Of a stretch of 9,882 nucleotides of DNA, positions 1 to 7,132 are shown in pieces. Where the stretch lies: the NCBI GenBank assembly GCA_946479185.1, contig CAMLFF010000096.1:1-9882 (forward strand). Reading direction: 5' to 3'. Position 1 is the stretch's first letter, and every line of letters starts with the position of its first letter. The stretch is from an uncultured Sphingobium sp. GTDB taxonomy: Bacteria > Pseudomonadota > Alphaproteobacteria > Sphingomonadales > Sphingomonadaceae. The notes beneath the pieces were generated by a model. That model was not told the DNA's origin. It searched no databases and saw only the letters and a program-made list of their open reading frames with translations. The translations under genes and the position numbers were made by a program.

Positions 1-703
1 CGACGCGCCAGATGATATTGCGCTCGATCACCAGATCGTCGAAACGGGTTGGAAAGCGCGGGCCGAGCGCCTGGAATACGATGCCCCCATTATCCTTGCG
101 ATCGTTCGTGCCGCGAACATCATGAATATACATATCGCTGATGCGAATGCCGCGAATGATCCCGGCATTTTCCGCAGAGACGAGCACGCCATAGCGCGCG
201 CCGGCGGGCGGACCATCGTTCGTGACTTCCAGGCCGCTCACCGTGACATAGCTGGAATTTAAAATGGCGACAGCGTGTGGCGACACGCCGCCAGCGTCAA
301 TGCGGGGTCGTGATCCTGCGCCCGCAACACCGACGGTGATCGGTGCGCCTCGATTGCCGGACTGTGCGATGGTCAGCGGCTCTTTCCAGGCAGAGCCTGC
401 AGCCAGCAATATCTTGTCGCCAGGTTTGAGCTTCACGCTGCGGAGGCGGGCAAGCGAACGAAAAGCCTGGGTTTCGATACTTCCGTTGAACCGATCGTCA
501 CCCGAAACCGAATTGACATGATAGGTTTCCGCCCCGGCCTGATTGGCCATGAGGCCGAATGCCATAGCAAGAGTTATGAGCGCCCAGCGCGAGAAAGCGT
601 GTGAAGATGAAATAAGACGTGTTGACCGAATGTGGCGCTCGTCCTTGGCGGTGCGGGCCTCCTCTATCGGAACAATCGCGATGCCGGACGGCCAAAAGGT
701 CAT
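1..703 (-). CDS. Exported right-handed parallel beta-helix protein, 3' end cut by contig start
   Basis: The minus strand is open from ATG 703 to position 1 (234 codons, no stop). A hydrophobic stretch (WALITLAMAFGLMANQAGA) followed by ETYHV looks like a Sec signal peptide cut after AGA. The mature start (YHVNSVSGDDRFNG, then SLARLRSVKLKPGDKILLAAG and later SSYVTVSGLEVTN, IRISDMYIHDVRG, FDDLVIERNIIWRV) is the usual opening of pectate-lyase-like beta-helix proteins, with regularly spaced V/I-x-G/D-x coils. Such proteins are commonly periplasmic or secreted polysaccharide lyases or hydrolases, but the catalytic coils would lie in the missing C-terminal part, so no substrate can be named. The start is uncertain. 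ATG 703 or ATG 721 gives an unusually long positively charged leader of about 40 residues, with no good ribosome site at either. ATG 565 would leave only 12 residues of signal peptide. An ATT at 631 with AAGGA upstream would give an ideal signal peptide. Confidence 0.8.
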   Translation of the reverse strand, partial: MTFWPSGIAIVPIEEARTAKDERHIRSTRLISSSHAFSRWALITLAMAFGLMANQAGAETYHVNSVSGDDRFNGSIETQAFRSLARLRSVKLKPGDKILLAAGSAWKEPLTIAQSGNRGAPITVGVAGAGSRPRIDAGGVSPHAVAILNSSYVTVSGLEVTNDGPPAGARYGVLVSAENAGIIRGIRISDMYIHDVRGTNDRKDNGGIVFQALGPRFPTRFDDLVIERNIIWRV

Positions 704-1115
704 AACTAGGGTGCTAAACATCGATCAGCGAGGGCCTTGAGGAACAGGAAACGCTCGCTCTTAGCCGTGAGCATGTGAATGTCGAATGACATGGTGCCTG
801 TCGCTCGGCAAAGAGTGGCTGTGGCCTCGTTGTGTCGGCGGAATGCTTTGGTTTACGAAACCCGGACAACAGCTTCGATTATAAAACCAGCGTTTCACGC
901 GATCGCATCGCCAACCGCATCTTCCATGCCGTGCTCATCAGCTAGCCTCTATCTGCACCGGCACCGCTTGGCTGGCGGGCGCCTTTGAGTGCTGTCTGTT
1001 ACTGCGAAGGGCGACGGCGGCTTCGCGTTAATAGGCCGTTCGACTGCGCAGGCGTGAATGACCGAAATGTCCCAAGTGCGGTTGCTCGGTAACGCACGCC
1101 GATTCAATGAACGAA
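704..1115. other. Intergenic stretch, no gene seen
   Basis: About 410 bases between the beta-helix gene and the insertion sequence. Short open frames exist on both strands, for example plus 779-988, but their translations are low-complexity and have no ribosome site or recognisable domain. An imperfect hairpin (GTGCG at 1076-1080, CGCAC at 1093-1097) lies about 20 bases outside the insertion sequence end. The upstream region of the beta-helix gene (722-830 on the minus strand) should contain its promoter, but I cannot pick a convincing -35/-10 pair. Confidence 0.5.
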
Positions 1116-1118
1116 CGT

Positions 1119-1130
1119 ATGGCCCGCCCC
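1119..1130. repeat. IS1111-type subterminal inverted repeat, transposase-stop side
   Basis: ATGGCCCGCCCC is the exact reverse complement of 2454-2465. It lies 235 bp beyond the transposase stop and marks the right end of the element in transposase orientation. Just inside it is TTGCAA (1133-1138), a possible outward-facing -35 box. On circle formation this box would be joined to sequence from the other end. Confidence 0.85.
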
Positions 1131-1365
1131 ATTTGCAAGTAGGATTTTACGGTGTTCTGATCAGTCTGCGTCAACGTATACGGTCTCATGGGTACACCCA
1201 CGGCCAAGATGGACATCCGCACGTCTGGAACCCCCAAAAGGCAACGGCATCGAGTGCCACTTCGTTCACCGGGTTTTCGAGACGCCGATAGACTGTCAGG
1301 CCATCTTCACGATCCTTCCTGCAAACATCGTGGGCTACATGCCTAAGGGCGTGCAGCGCATTTCG
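1131..1365 (-). ncRNA. Candidate bridge RNA region of the IS1111-type element
   Basis: This is 235 bases of non-coding DNA between the transposase stop and the inner edge of the inverted repeat. In IS110-family elements the transposase is guided by a bridge RNA with one loop pairing to the target and one to the donor ends. In the IS1111 subgroup this RNA is predicted to come from the segment downstream of the transposase, so position and length fit. The sequence can form short stems, for example TGGGT/ACCCA at 1189-1200. On the minus strand, CCCATGAG (1192-1185) could pair with CTTATGGG at the other end of the element (2473-2466) over 8 positions including one G-U pair, but eight positions can match by chance. 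The RNA ends and fold are not determined, so this is a placement by family knowledge. Confidence 0.4.
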
Positions 1366-2397
1366 TTACGCCACGACAGCATAGCCGCGTTCGAAGCTTG
1401 TTTCCTTGCGCAAGACCACCCATGCGATCCTTGCGAGCTTATTCGCTAGAGCGACCACCACTGCGTTGCGGTGAACGCCACGCTCGATCATCACATTCAA
1501 CCACCTCCCCAGGGGTGTATCGCTCTTACAGAGCGACGGCAGCGCCGCTCGCGCACCGTGGATGAGTAAGGTGCGCAAGTAGGTGTTCCCGCGCTTGGAG
1601 ATGCCGAGGAGCCGCGGCTTGCCACCAGTTGTGTGCTGTCGAGGAACCAGACCAAGCCAGGCCCCCAAGTCGCGAGCCTTGGCAAAGCCACTCGCATTGC
1701 CGACCGCGGCGACGAGGGCGGTCGCGTTCAAAACGCCGACACCGGGAATAGACGTCAGCCTTCGCGCGGCAGCATTATCGCGCGCCAGCTCGATAAACTC
1801 GCCATTAAGAGCCTCGATCTTCGCATCGAGCTCCTGCCATTCGGCACGTAGCTCGCCAGCCAGCTTCCGGACACGAGGCGACAACGTTTCGTCATTATCG
1901 GCAAGCATACCATCGAGGCCCAACTCCAACTTGCGTCGCCCGACGGGGAAGATCACTCCGCGCTCCAGCAGGATTGCCCGCAATTGGTTGATCAGGTTGG
2001 TACGTTCAGCCACCAAGCGCGATCGCACCCGATGGAGCGTTTGGATGTCCAGCTGCTCCTGGCTCTTAAGTTCGATGAAGCGCATCGTCGGACGTGACGC
2101 GGCCTCGGCAATCCCCTCGGCATCGCGGTCATCGTTCTTCTGAGCCTTGACGTAGGGACGCACATATTCTGGTGGCATCAGCCGGACCTCGTGACCCTGC
2201 GCGCTAAACAAGCGCCCCATATGATGAGCACCGCAGCACGCCTCCATCGCTACCACACAGGCGGGAAGCTTTAGCACATAGTCAATCAAGGTCTGTCGGC
2301 GCATCGTCCGGCGAACAACCACCGCACCGGTGGCATCGACGCCTACGACGCTGCAAGAATTCTTGCCCAGATCAACACCAAGGATCACAATAGACAT
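1366..2397 (-). CDS. IS110/IS1111-family transposase (DEDD RuvC + catalytic serine)
   Basis: This 343-residue protein is full length for the family. It would catalyse RNA-guided excision and insertion of the surrounding element. The N-terminal RuvC-like DEDD domain has D9 (GVDLGKN), E52 (VAMEACCGAHH) and D89/D92 (KNDDRDAEG). A helical and coiled segment covers about 120-205 (LHRVRSRLVAERTNLINQLR). The C-terminal IS116/IS110/IS902 domain has a helix-hairpin-helix (SIPGVG, 216-221) and the conserved LGAWLGLVPRQHTTGGK to LLGISKRGNTYLRTLLIHGARA block, where S267 is the likely catalytic serine. The MEAC-GAHH and EVRLMPPEYVRPYVKAQKND signatures match the IS1111 subgroup rather than IS110 sensu stricto. 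ATG 2397 is preceded by AAGGAA (2410-2405, 7-base spacing). No frameshift or lost key residue is visible. Confidence 0.95.
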   Translation of the reverse strand: MSIVILGVDLGKNSCSVVGVDATGAVVVRRTMRRQTLIDYVLKLPACVVAMEACCGAHHMGRLFSAQGHEVRLMPPEYVRPYVKAQKNDDRDAEGIAEAASRPTMRFIELKSQEQLDIQTLHRVRSRLVAERTNLINQLRAILLERGVIFPVGRRKLELGLDGMLADNDETLSPRVRKLAGELRAEWQELDAKIEALNGEFIELARDNAAARRLTSIPGVGVLNATALVAAVGNASGFAKARDLGAWLGLVPRQHTTGGKPRLLGISKRGNTYLRTLLIHGARAALPSLCKSDTPLGRWLNVMIERGVHRNAVVVALANKLARIAWVVLRKETSFERGYAVVA

Positions 2398-2453
2398 CGG
2401 TCCGTTCCTTTCCCTCTTCAGACACCGGCGTCATATCAGACGTCGCGAGATGA

Positions 2454-2465
2454 GGGGCGGGCCAT
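2454..2465. repeat. IS1111-type subterminal inverted repeat, transposase-start side
   Basis: GGGGCGGGCCAT is the exact reverse complement of 1119-1130. It lies 56 bp upstream of the transposase ATG. Identity stops abruptly on both sides of the 12 bp, as expected for a defined protein or RNA recognition site. Confidence 0.85.
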
Positions 2466-2472
2466 CCCATAA

Positions 2473-2827
2473 GGGCAGGTTTTAGGGAGTCGTTTCGAGC
2501 GGTCGAATGTCTGCAATGTTGGCGTTTCGTCGCGTAAGCTATCTTGATCAAAAACGCGCTACGGTTTTCTTTGTGGGACGCTCGCTCATTGGTTGCGATG
2601 ACTTCAGCGACATCAAGGTGTCGCGCCGAGTCTTCGGGTATCAACGTTCGCCAACCAGTCTTATAGCTGCCGCTAAGGTGGATGATCGGTATATTTTGCT
2701 CGCGATTTGCGGATAATCTGCGGCATATCCGGGGTGGTCCGAAGGCGGCAACTTGACCGTTCGGACACATTCGGACGAGCGCGCCCGCTGACGGTGCTGG
2801 TCCGCACTCCTAAAGAAAGGCCGATCA
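2473..2827. other. Intergenic stretch upstream of the baseplate gene, with a TTCGGAC repeat cluster
   Basis: No gene is supported here. A plus-strand open frame (2507-2716) and a minus-strand one running into the insertion sequence have no ribosome site and no recognisable domain. The only structure I see is three copies of one heptamer shortly before the next gene: GTCCGAA at 2737-2743 and TTCGGAC at 2760-2766 and 2770-2776. The last two are direct repeats 10 bp apart and the first is inverted. This could be an operator for the downstream gene; no convincing promoter was identified. Confidence 0.4.
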
Positions 2828-3328
2828 ATGCAGCTGACCCGCGCCCAAGTGACCGACATTATTGATCCCGAATGCCTAGGCCGGGTGAGGCTGGCGCTGC
2901 CACCGCCAAGAGGGGATTCCGGCTGGGTGGACGTGGCATCACCGGCTGCCGGCACCGACCACGGCTTGGTGCTGCAGCCAGCGGTTGGCGACACTGCTTT
3001 GGTCGCGACGCTTGACAGGCGCGGACGCGATCTGGTGGTCATGGGCTTTCTATGGACTGCTGCCGACCGGCCCGCCGGCATCACGAGCCTGCGCACACGC
3101 GATGGCCTCAGCATCAGCCTCGACAGCGCTGGCGATCGCCTTGTGCTGTCCAATGCCGATGGCACGCAGCTGGTGATCGGCGGCGGCGCTAGCATCACCA
3201 TCACGGCCGCGCGCGTGACGATCAATGCCGCTATGCTGCAGGCGTCGGGCACCGTGCAGTGCGAAACTCTGATTGCCAATAACGTTATCGCCAGCAGCTA
3301 TACGCCTGGATCTGGAAACATCATGTAA
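2828..3328 (+). CDS. Orphan phage baseplate assembly protein V / VgrG-type spike protein
   Basis: This 166-residue protein starts at ATG 2828 with AAAGG (2816-2820) seven bases upstream. Residues 1-80 fit the gp5/VgrG OB-fold (phage baseplate V family): VTDIIDPECLGRVRLALPPP, then GWVDVASPAAGTDHGLVLQPAVGDTALVATL and LVVMGFLW, matching the family pattern GRVkVrlP / WarVaSPmAG / lPevGDeVlV / vlGalW. Residues 85-166 are short hydrophobic repeats (GLSISL, RLVLSNADGTQLVIGG, SITITAARVTINA), as in a trimeric beta-helical needle. The C-terminus (TLIANNVIASSYTPGSGNIM) resembles spike tips that carry a PAAR cap. The family forms the puncturing spike of phage tails, type VI secretion systems and extracellular contractile injection systems. 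Here it is shorter than VgrG (no gp27-like part) and has no sheath, tube, baseplate or PAAR neighbours, so it is either a relic or an unlinked spike of a system elsewhere. Family assignment is firm; role is unknown. Confidence 0.8.
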   Translation: MQLTRAQVTDIIDPECLGRVRLALPPPRGDSGWVDVASPAAGTDHGLVLQPAVGDTALVATLDRRGRDLVVMGFLWTAADRPAGITSLRTRDGLSISLDSAGDRLVLSNADGTQLVIGGGASITITAARVTINAAMLQASGTVQCETLIANNVIASSYTPGSGNIM

Positions 3329-3715
3329 GCGGTTGGCCTGACAGGCATACGGTACCCCGCACGGTGGTCGTTAGCTGATTTTAAACATCCAGAGTGCGCT
3401 TAACCTGTTTTGCGCCAAGATCCCGCATCGAGGGGCCACTGCCCGCCCCGAAACCGTTGAAGCGAGGTCGCAACGCGATACTAACTGCGTCGGGCCATTA
3501 CCGAGCATTGACCCGTCGAAGGAGACGGCCGACCGTTCGTTCGCAGCCGCTGTAATTCGTTGCCTGAACGGACGGCAGCTATCAAAAAGGCAAAAATCCG
3601 CGTCTGATGGCCGCTTGGTCGGCGCAAGCTGTTTCCAACACTCCATATGCAAATGGATTGTGTGCTTGGTTCAACATGCGTTCGATCGGAAGATGCCCTT
3701 TTTATGCCATTGACA
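3329..3715. other. Intergenic stretch between two convergent genes
   Basis: No gene is supported over 387 bases. An 11-bp inverted repeat with one mismatch (3528-3538 with 3566-3576, loop 27) is present but has no following T tract. The short palindrome GCCTG-A-CAGGC (3335-3345) just after the baseplate stop is too weak to call a terminator. No terminator for the esterase operon could be identified beyond its stop at 3716 either. Confidence 0.4.
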
Positions 3716-5383
3716 TTAGTATCGAGCTCGAACTTTAGCCCGTGACCCCGGCCAATCGTAACCATCTTGTGGATCACGTCCTTCGGAGGCAGGCTCAAAC
3801 GACTTTAATAAGTTCACGTCACCGCCAAGGTAGCGCGTTGCGGTGGGGTAGGCATAAAGCGGTCGGGTGCGCACACGGCCATCTTCCAGGAGCGCGCGGG
3901 CAACCAACTCGTCAGGTGCACGATCTTTTTCAACCCACGCCACGAGCGCTCCGAGAAAATCCTGCTCATAAGGCACATAACCGCCCGAGCAATGATAGCC
4001 CCCCGGCACGAGGAACATGCGTGCGAATGCGCGTGTGGCAGATAGGCCGCCCATCTGGTCGCGCACGGCCTGATAATAGTCCAGCATACCATAGGCGCCG
4101 GCTGCATTGTCCGCGACACCTTGCCACATAAGCAACTTGCCGCCAGCCGCACGGAAGGCAGAGAGATCCGGATTACCAGCATCATAAAGCTCTCCGCCTT
4201 TCATCAGGCGGCTCAGGCTCTCCCGCGAAAAGCTCCAGTCGCGCCATGAAAAATTTGCGGGCAGTTCGCCTTGCAAGAGCAGATACTGGAGAAATGATTG
4301 AGCGGCAAACTTGCCTGTCTGTGTCGGGCTGCCCCGTCCTATCCAGCCCAGTTCACCGCCATAGGGCGCACCGCCGGGGAAGAGGGCGTGGCCGTCTGCG
4401 TCGCTTGGCCCTCGATAATAAGCACGCGCGGCGGAAACTTGATCCCCATTCAAGCAAGTTGCCTGGCCTTTCTCTCCGGCTTTGCACGCCAGAACCGCGG
4501 GATCGAACCGGCAGCGGCGCGGATCGTCGATCTGGGCATCGGGAATGCCGTCCAACCCGTCACAGGCCTTGAGCACTGCCTTGTGAAGCAGGGAAACGGT
4601 TTGTGGCGTGAAAATCTCGCGCCCGTCAGGATATAGTCCATGCTGCGCTTCCCACAGGAAGAGCTGCATCGCTGCTGGCATCGCAACTGACGATCCGGCT
4701 ATGACGCCGTCGAAATCGTCAGGATAGCGCTGCACTTCCATCATCGCCTCGCGGCCACCGCCCGAACATCCGACGAAATAGCTGCGTGCAGGCGGCTCGC
4801 CATAAAATTGCGCAATGATCGCCTTGGAGGCGACGGCAGTGGCGTGCGCCGCCTTGTGCGCGAATTGCTCACGCAACTCCCCGCTTCCCACGGCCCAAGT
4901 CCCATCGCCAATGCCCGCGCTGTGGTGGCCGCCATTGTTGAAAGCGACGGCAAAGCTTCCGCCATGAAGATGAGCATTGCTACATCGGGGTGTGATCTCC
5001 TGCCCGATGATGCCGCACATGCCGCCGCATCCACCCTGCAGAAAGCGGCCAGCATAGCTGGAAAGTGGGAGGCGCAACTCGAACGCCGTTTGCGGCGCGG
5101 CATAAGCCTTCACAAGGCAGGTCCCAGCCTCGCCATGCGCGGCGGGTTCAACCTCGGCGGACAAGATGCGATAAACAACGTCCTCAGTCTGCTGCGAGAC
5201 GGGCAGGACAAGGGATTTGCAGTCGATCTTTGGCGCCACCGTGGCCCGCGCGGGGAGAGGAACGAGAACGGCATCGCCTGCCATGGGTGCATCGGACGCT
5301 TGGCCGGGGCTGGCCATCATGAGCAATGCTGCGAGTCCGATGCGCAAGCATGCGGCCAGCTGCCGAGCGATCCTGCGGACCAT
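3716..5383 (-). CDS. Exported tannase/feruloyl esterase family hydrolase
   Basis: The protein has 555 residues and is a serine esterase of the tannase family, which includes fungal and bacterial feruloyl esterases, tannases and MHETase. It would cleave ester bonds of phenolic acids in the periplasm or outside the cell. It carries a Sec signal peptide (MVRRIARQLAACLRIG, hydrophobic core, cut near A29). The nucleophile elbow is GCSGGGREA with S207; D425 lies in WQGVADNAAG and H464 in GGYHCSGG. C206 beside the serine and C465 beside the histidine give the family's CS-D-HC disulfide arrangement. CDGLDGIPDAQIDDPRRCRFDP (about 274-295) matches the usual lid calcium site. Many other cysteines fit an oxidising compartment. 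In-frame TTG 5416 and ATG 5407 lie upstream, overlapping the previous gene; ATG 5383 is chosen because it gives a normal signal peptide, though its ribosome site is weak. It follows the carboxylesterase by 16 bases, so both are probably one transcript. The substrate cannot be deduced. Confidence 0.93.
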   Translation of the reverse strand: MVRRIARQLAACLRIGLAALLMMASPGQASDAPMAGDAVLVPLPARATVAPKIDCKSLVLPVSQQTEDVVYRILSAEVEPAAHGEAGTCLVKAYAAPQTAFELRLPLSSYAGRFLQGGCGGMCGIIGQEITPRCSNAHLHGGSFAVAFNNGGHHSAGIGDGTWAVGSGELREQFAHKAAHATAVASKAIIAQFYGEPPARSYFVGCSGGGREAMMEVQRYPDDFDGVIAGSSVAMPAAMQLFLWEAQHGLYPDGREIFTPQTVSLLHKAVLKACDGLDGIPDAQIDDPRRCRFDPAVLACKAGEKGQATCLNGDQVSAARAYYRGPSDADGHALFPGGAPYGGELGWIGRGSPTQTGKFAAQSFLQYLLLQGELPANFSWRDWSFSRESLSRLMKGGELYDAGNPDLSAFRAAGGKLLMWQGVADNAAGAYGMLDYYQAVRDQMGGLSATRAFARMFLVPGGYHCSGGYVPYEQDFLGALVAWVEKDRAPDELVARALLEDGRVRTRPLYAYPTATRYLGGDVNLLKSFEPASEGRDPQDGYDWPGSRAKVRARY

Positions 5384-5399
5384 TGCTCTCGTCGCGCCA

Positions 5400-7001
5400 T
5401 CAGGCATGGCGAGCAATCAGCATCTGTTCGGGGCCGAGCGGATCCTCTTGCACGGCGGATTGGGTGTCGAACACCATAGTGGCCCGACCATCGGTCTTGT
5501 AGACAGGCCAGGAGGCAAGGCATTCTCCATTTGGATCTCCAGTGCGGGCGAAATTTGCCCAATAGCTGCTCATGAGATCGGCGAGCTGCTGTGCGTTGGC
5601 CATTCGATCACCAATGCTCGCATAGGCTTCGGTCACGACATCGAATACCATTGGCACTTCAATGCCATGGGGGCTGCGCAGGCGACCCCCCTGTGCGGGC
5701 GACGTCCAGTTTACGAGGTAGGAAAACACCGGCTGGCGCGCACCGCTTGCGCGCGCATCGGCGACCGTTCGTGCATTGCGCCCCATCCCGGCCTCTGTCG
5801 TGATAGCGAAGAAGAGGTCGCTCGGCGTCGCGTTAGGCCGCAGCTTGCGGAACCCCTCAATCAACGCGGCCGGCGCACCAACGCGGCCCTGCAATGCAAC
5901 GGGCAGGCTTTCCCAGCTGAGGTCAAAAGCGCCGGGCGGCGGGAACAGGACAGTGGTCTCTGTGCTGGTATGCCCCACCATTACCGGAATATCAGGAGAA
6001 ATTGTCGGAAGCGCACTGCCAAAAGGCGTCTGAGATATGATGGTACCGTCGGGCACCAGACCGGGTCCAAGCATCGGATGCCCACCGGTCGCCGTCTGCA
6101 ACGCCGCGAGCAAGCTGTCGACAGGCACTTTGCGCAGTGCCGAGACATCCCCTGCGCGGATATTGAGGGCCTTGCATAATCCCGCGGTGATCCGCTCGGC
6201 TTCAACCGGGGCGACAGTTGTGGTTCCAAAACCGCTCTGCAGGATCGCCCGGTGGAAGAGCCCTTGCGCAGCCGGCATCGCCATCAACCCTGCAACCTTG
6301 AGGCCGCCGCCGGAATGACCGAAGATGGTCACGTTCTGCGGATTACCGCCAAACGCCGCGATATTGTCGCGCACCCATTTGAGGGCCGCGACCAGATCAA
6401 GCTGTCCAGGGTTGGCAACGACAGATGAATCCTGCGTGAGGCCACCGAAATAGAGATAGCCGAATAGGTTGAGCCGATGATTGACGGATACCACAACGAC
6501 ATCCTGCCGGCTGGCGAGGTTTCGTCCGTCTGTGACCGGCGTTGCGCCCGAGCCAACCGAGAGCCCCCCGCCATGGAGCCAGACCATCACCGGCCGTTTG
6601 GCAGTGCTTGCGAGGTCTGATGTCCAGACATTGAGCGCCAGGCAATCCTCACCCGACGCCATCGGCTCGCGCCAGGAGGCGTAGGTAGGTCCGTTCCCGC
6701 CATCGGGCAGTTGAGGGGAGCGCACACCAAACCCCCGAGCATCCCGTATACCGCGCCAGGACTGAGGGGGCTGCGGCGCGGCAAAGCGGTTTTGCCCGGC
6801 AGTGGAGGCGGCATAAGGAATGCCTCGGAAAATGTGCACGCCTCGCTCGCATGCACCGCGCAGGAGCCCCGATGTTGTTTTCACGATTGGCGCCTCAGAC
6901 GCAAAGGATGGGCGTGCGATCAAAGTTGCCAGACCGGCCCCTACGCCTGCAGCAAAGCGCCGACGCGTTAAGCCTGTGACGCGGAGTTCACCTTTTGCCA
7001 T
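5400..7001 (-). CDS. Tat-exported type-B carboxylesterase
   Basis: The protein has 533 residues, normal for the COesterase (carboxylesterase type B) alpha/beta-hydrolase family. The N-terminus GLTRRRFAAGVGAG then hydrophobic residues to PSFA is a twin-arginine signal, cut near residue 34. Landmarks are FRGIPYA, EDCLALNVW, oxyanion loop HGGG (143-146), nucleophile elbow FGHSGGG with S230, acid E348 (GHTSTETT) and H445 (RSPHGIEVPMVF). The elbow is GHSGGG instead of the commoner GESAGA. Near the C-terminus, YWANFARTGDPNG is typical. ATG 7001 is preferred over ATG 7016, because GGGAGGA (7014-7008) would lie inside the longer reading and is ideally placed 6 bases before 7001. It is the first gene of an operon with the tannase-family enzyme and is divergent from a TonB-dependent receptor. 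This suggests periplasmic hydrolysis of an imported ester. Tat export of one partner and Sec export of the other is notable. Confidence 0.93.
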   Translation of the reverse strand: MAKGELRVTGLTRRRFAAGVGAGLATLIARPSFASEAPIVKTTSGLLRGACERGVHIFRGIPYAASTAGQNRFAAPQPPQSWRGIRDARGFGVRSPQLPDGGNGPTYASWREPMASGEDCLALNVWTSDLASTAKRPVMVWLHGGGLSVGSGATPVTDGRNLASRQDVVVVSVNHRLNLFGYLYFGGLTQDSSVVANPGQLDLVAALKWVRDNIAAFGGNPQNVTIFGHSGGGLKVAGLMAMPAAQGLFHRAILQSGFGTTTVAPVEAERITAGLCKALNIRAGDVSALRKVPVDSLLAALQTATGGHPMLGPGLVPDGTIISQTPFGSALPTISPDIPVMVGHTSTETTVLFPPPGAFDLSWESLPVALQGRVGAPAALIEGFRKLRPNATPSDLFFAITTEAGMGRNARTVADARASGARQPVFSYLVNWTSPAQGGRLRSPHGIEVPMVFDVVTEAYASIGDRMANAQQLADLMSSYWANFARTGDPNGECLASWPVYKTDGRATMVFDTQSAVQEDPLGPEQMLIARHA

Positions 7002-7007
7002 GCCCCA

Positions 7008-7014
7008 TCCTCCC
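7008..7014 (-). promoter_or_regulatory. Ribosome binding site deciding the carboxylesterase start
   Basis: GGGAGGA on the minus strand lies 6 bases before ATG 7001. It overlaps the first codons of the alternative start at 7016, so the shorter protein is favoured. Confidence 0.7.
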
Positions 7015-7042
7015 ATTCCCCTCGTTAACGAATCGCCGACAG

Positions 7043-7056
7043 AGGCATTTATGCCT
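7043..7056. promoter_or_regulatory. Perfect 6-bp inverted repeat in the esterase operon leader
   Basis: AGGCAT-TT-ATGCCT lies just downstream of the candidate -10 box, where transcription of the esterase operon would begin. It could be a second operator or a leader hairpin. Nothing in the sequence says which. Confidence 0.3.
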
Positions 7057-7059
7057 TCA

Positions 7060-7088
7060 AGTATGATGTTGAGTTCTCAACTTGTCGA
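7060..7088 (-). promoter_or_regulatory. Candidate promoter of the esterase operon
   Basis: On the minus strand, TCGACA (7088-7083, 5 of 6 to the -35 consensus) and CATACT (7065-7060, 4 of 6 to the -10) are separated by exactly 17 bases. The predicted transcript would start near 7053, about 50 bases before ATG 7001. The 17-bp spacer is filled by operator-like site 1, so a bound protein would block polymerase. This is read from consensus only. Confidence 0.4.
7065..7085 (-). promoter_or_regulatory. Operator-like palindrome, site 1
   Basis: The core 7068-7081 is GTTGAGTTCTCAAC, an inverted repeat GTTGAG/CTCAAC around TT. Read on the minus strand, the 21-base window matches site 2 at 18 positions, so the two sites are related beyond their palindromic core. 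GTTGA-N4-TCAAC is the size and style of site bound by small dimeric repressors such as MarR-type proteins, but no regulator gene is present and the family is a guess. It overlaps the candidate esterase promoter. Confidence 0.5.
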
Positions 7089-7132
7089 CCGTGAAGACTT
7101 AGTCTCTTGCCAAGGCCTTAGCGCTTGGATAA

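Larger units (their letters stand above)
1116..2472 (-). mobile_element. IS110-family insertion sequence, IS1111 subgroup
   Basis: The element is bounded by 12-bp subterminal inverted repeats (1119-1130 and 2454-2465) around a single intact DEDD/serine transposase on the minus strand. Inverted repeats set slightly in from the ends are the hallmark of the IS1111 subgroup; other IS110 elements lack them. The exact outer ends cannot be fixed, because this family makes no clear target duplication; the coordinates allow a few bases outside each repeat (7 on the transposase-start side, 3 on the other, as reported for related elements). Size is about 1.36 kb, in the usual range. The short side upstream of the transposase is about 70 bp and the long non-coding side downstream is about 250 bp, which is the IS1111 arrangement. 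No open gene is visibly interrupted. With intact transposase and ends, the copy could be active. Confidence 0.82.

Noticed and set aside
779..988. Small plus-strand protein of 69 residues
   Set aside because: The composition is low-complexity and no start signal is seen. It is probably chance openness in intergenic DNA.
1583..2143. Plus-strand open frame opposite the transposase
   Set aside because: It is the serine/arginine-rich complement of the conserved transposase and has no independent support.
2507..2716. Small plus-strand protein of 69 residues in the intergenic region
   Set aside because: No ribosome site, no domain, and no conserved pattern; an overlapping open frame on the other strand is equally plausible, so neither is called.
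3528..3576. 11-bp inverted repeat as a terminator between convergent genes
   Set aside because: The loop is 27 bases, one pair is mismatched and no T tract follows on either strand, so it does not fit an intrinsic terminator.
3680..3712. ATGCC...TTTTT...ATGCC near the end of the esterase operon as a terminator
   Set aside because: The two ATGCC motifs are direct, not inverted, repeats and cannot form a stem.
5398..5402. TGATG stop-start overlap as translational coupling of the two esterases
   Set aside because: The ATG at 5400 is out of frame with the tannase-family gene, so it is not its start.
5217..6179. 320-codon plus-strand open frame opposite the carboxylesterase and tannase genes
   Set aside because: It spans two well-supported minus-strand enzymes, has no domain signal, and has cysteine/arginine-rich translation typical of antisense high-GC frames.
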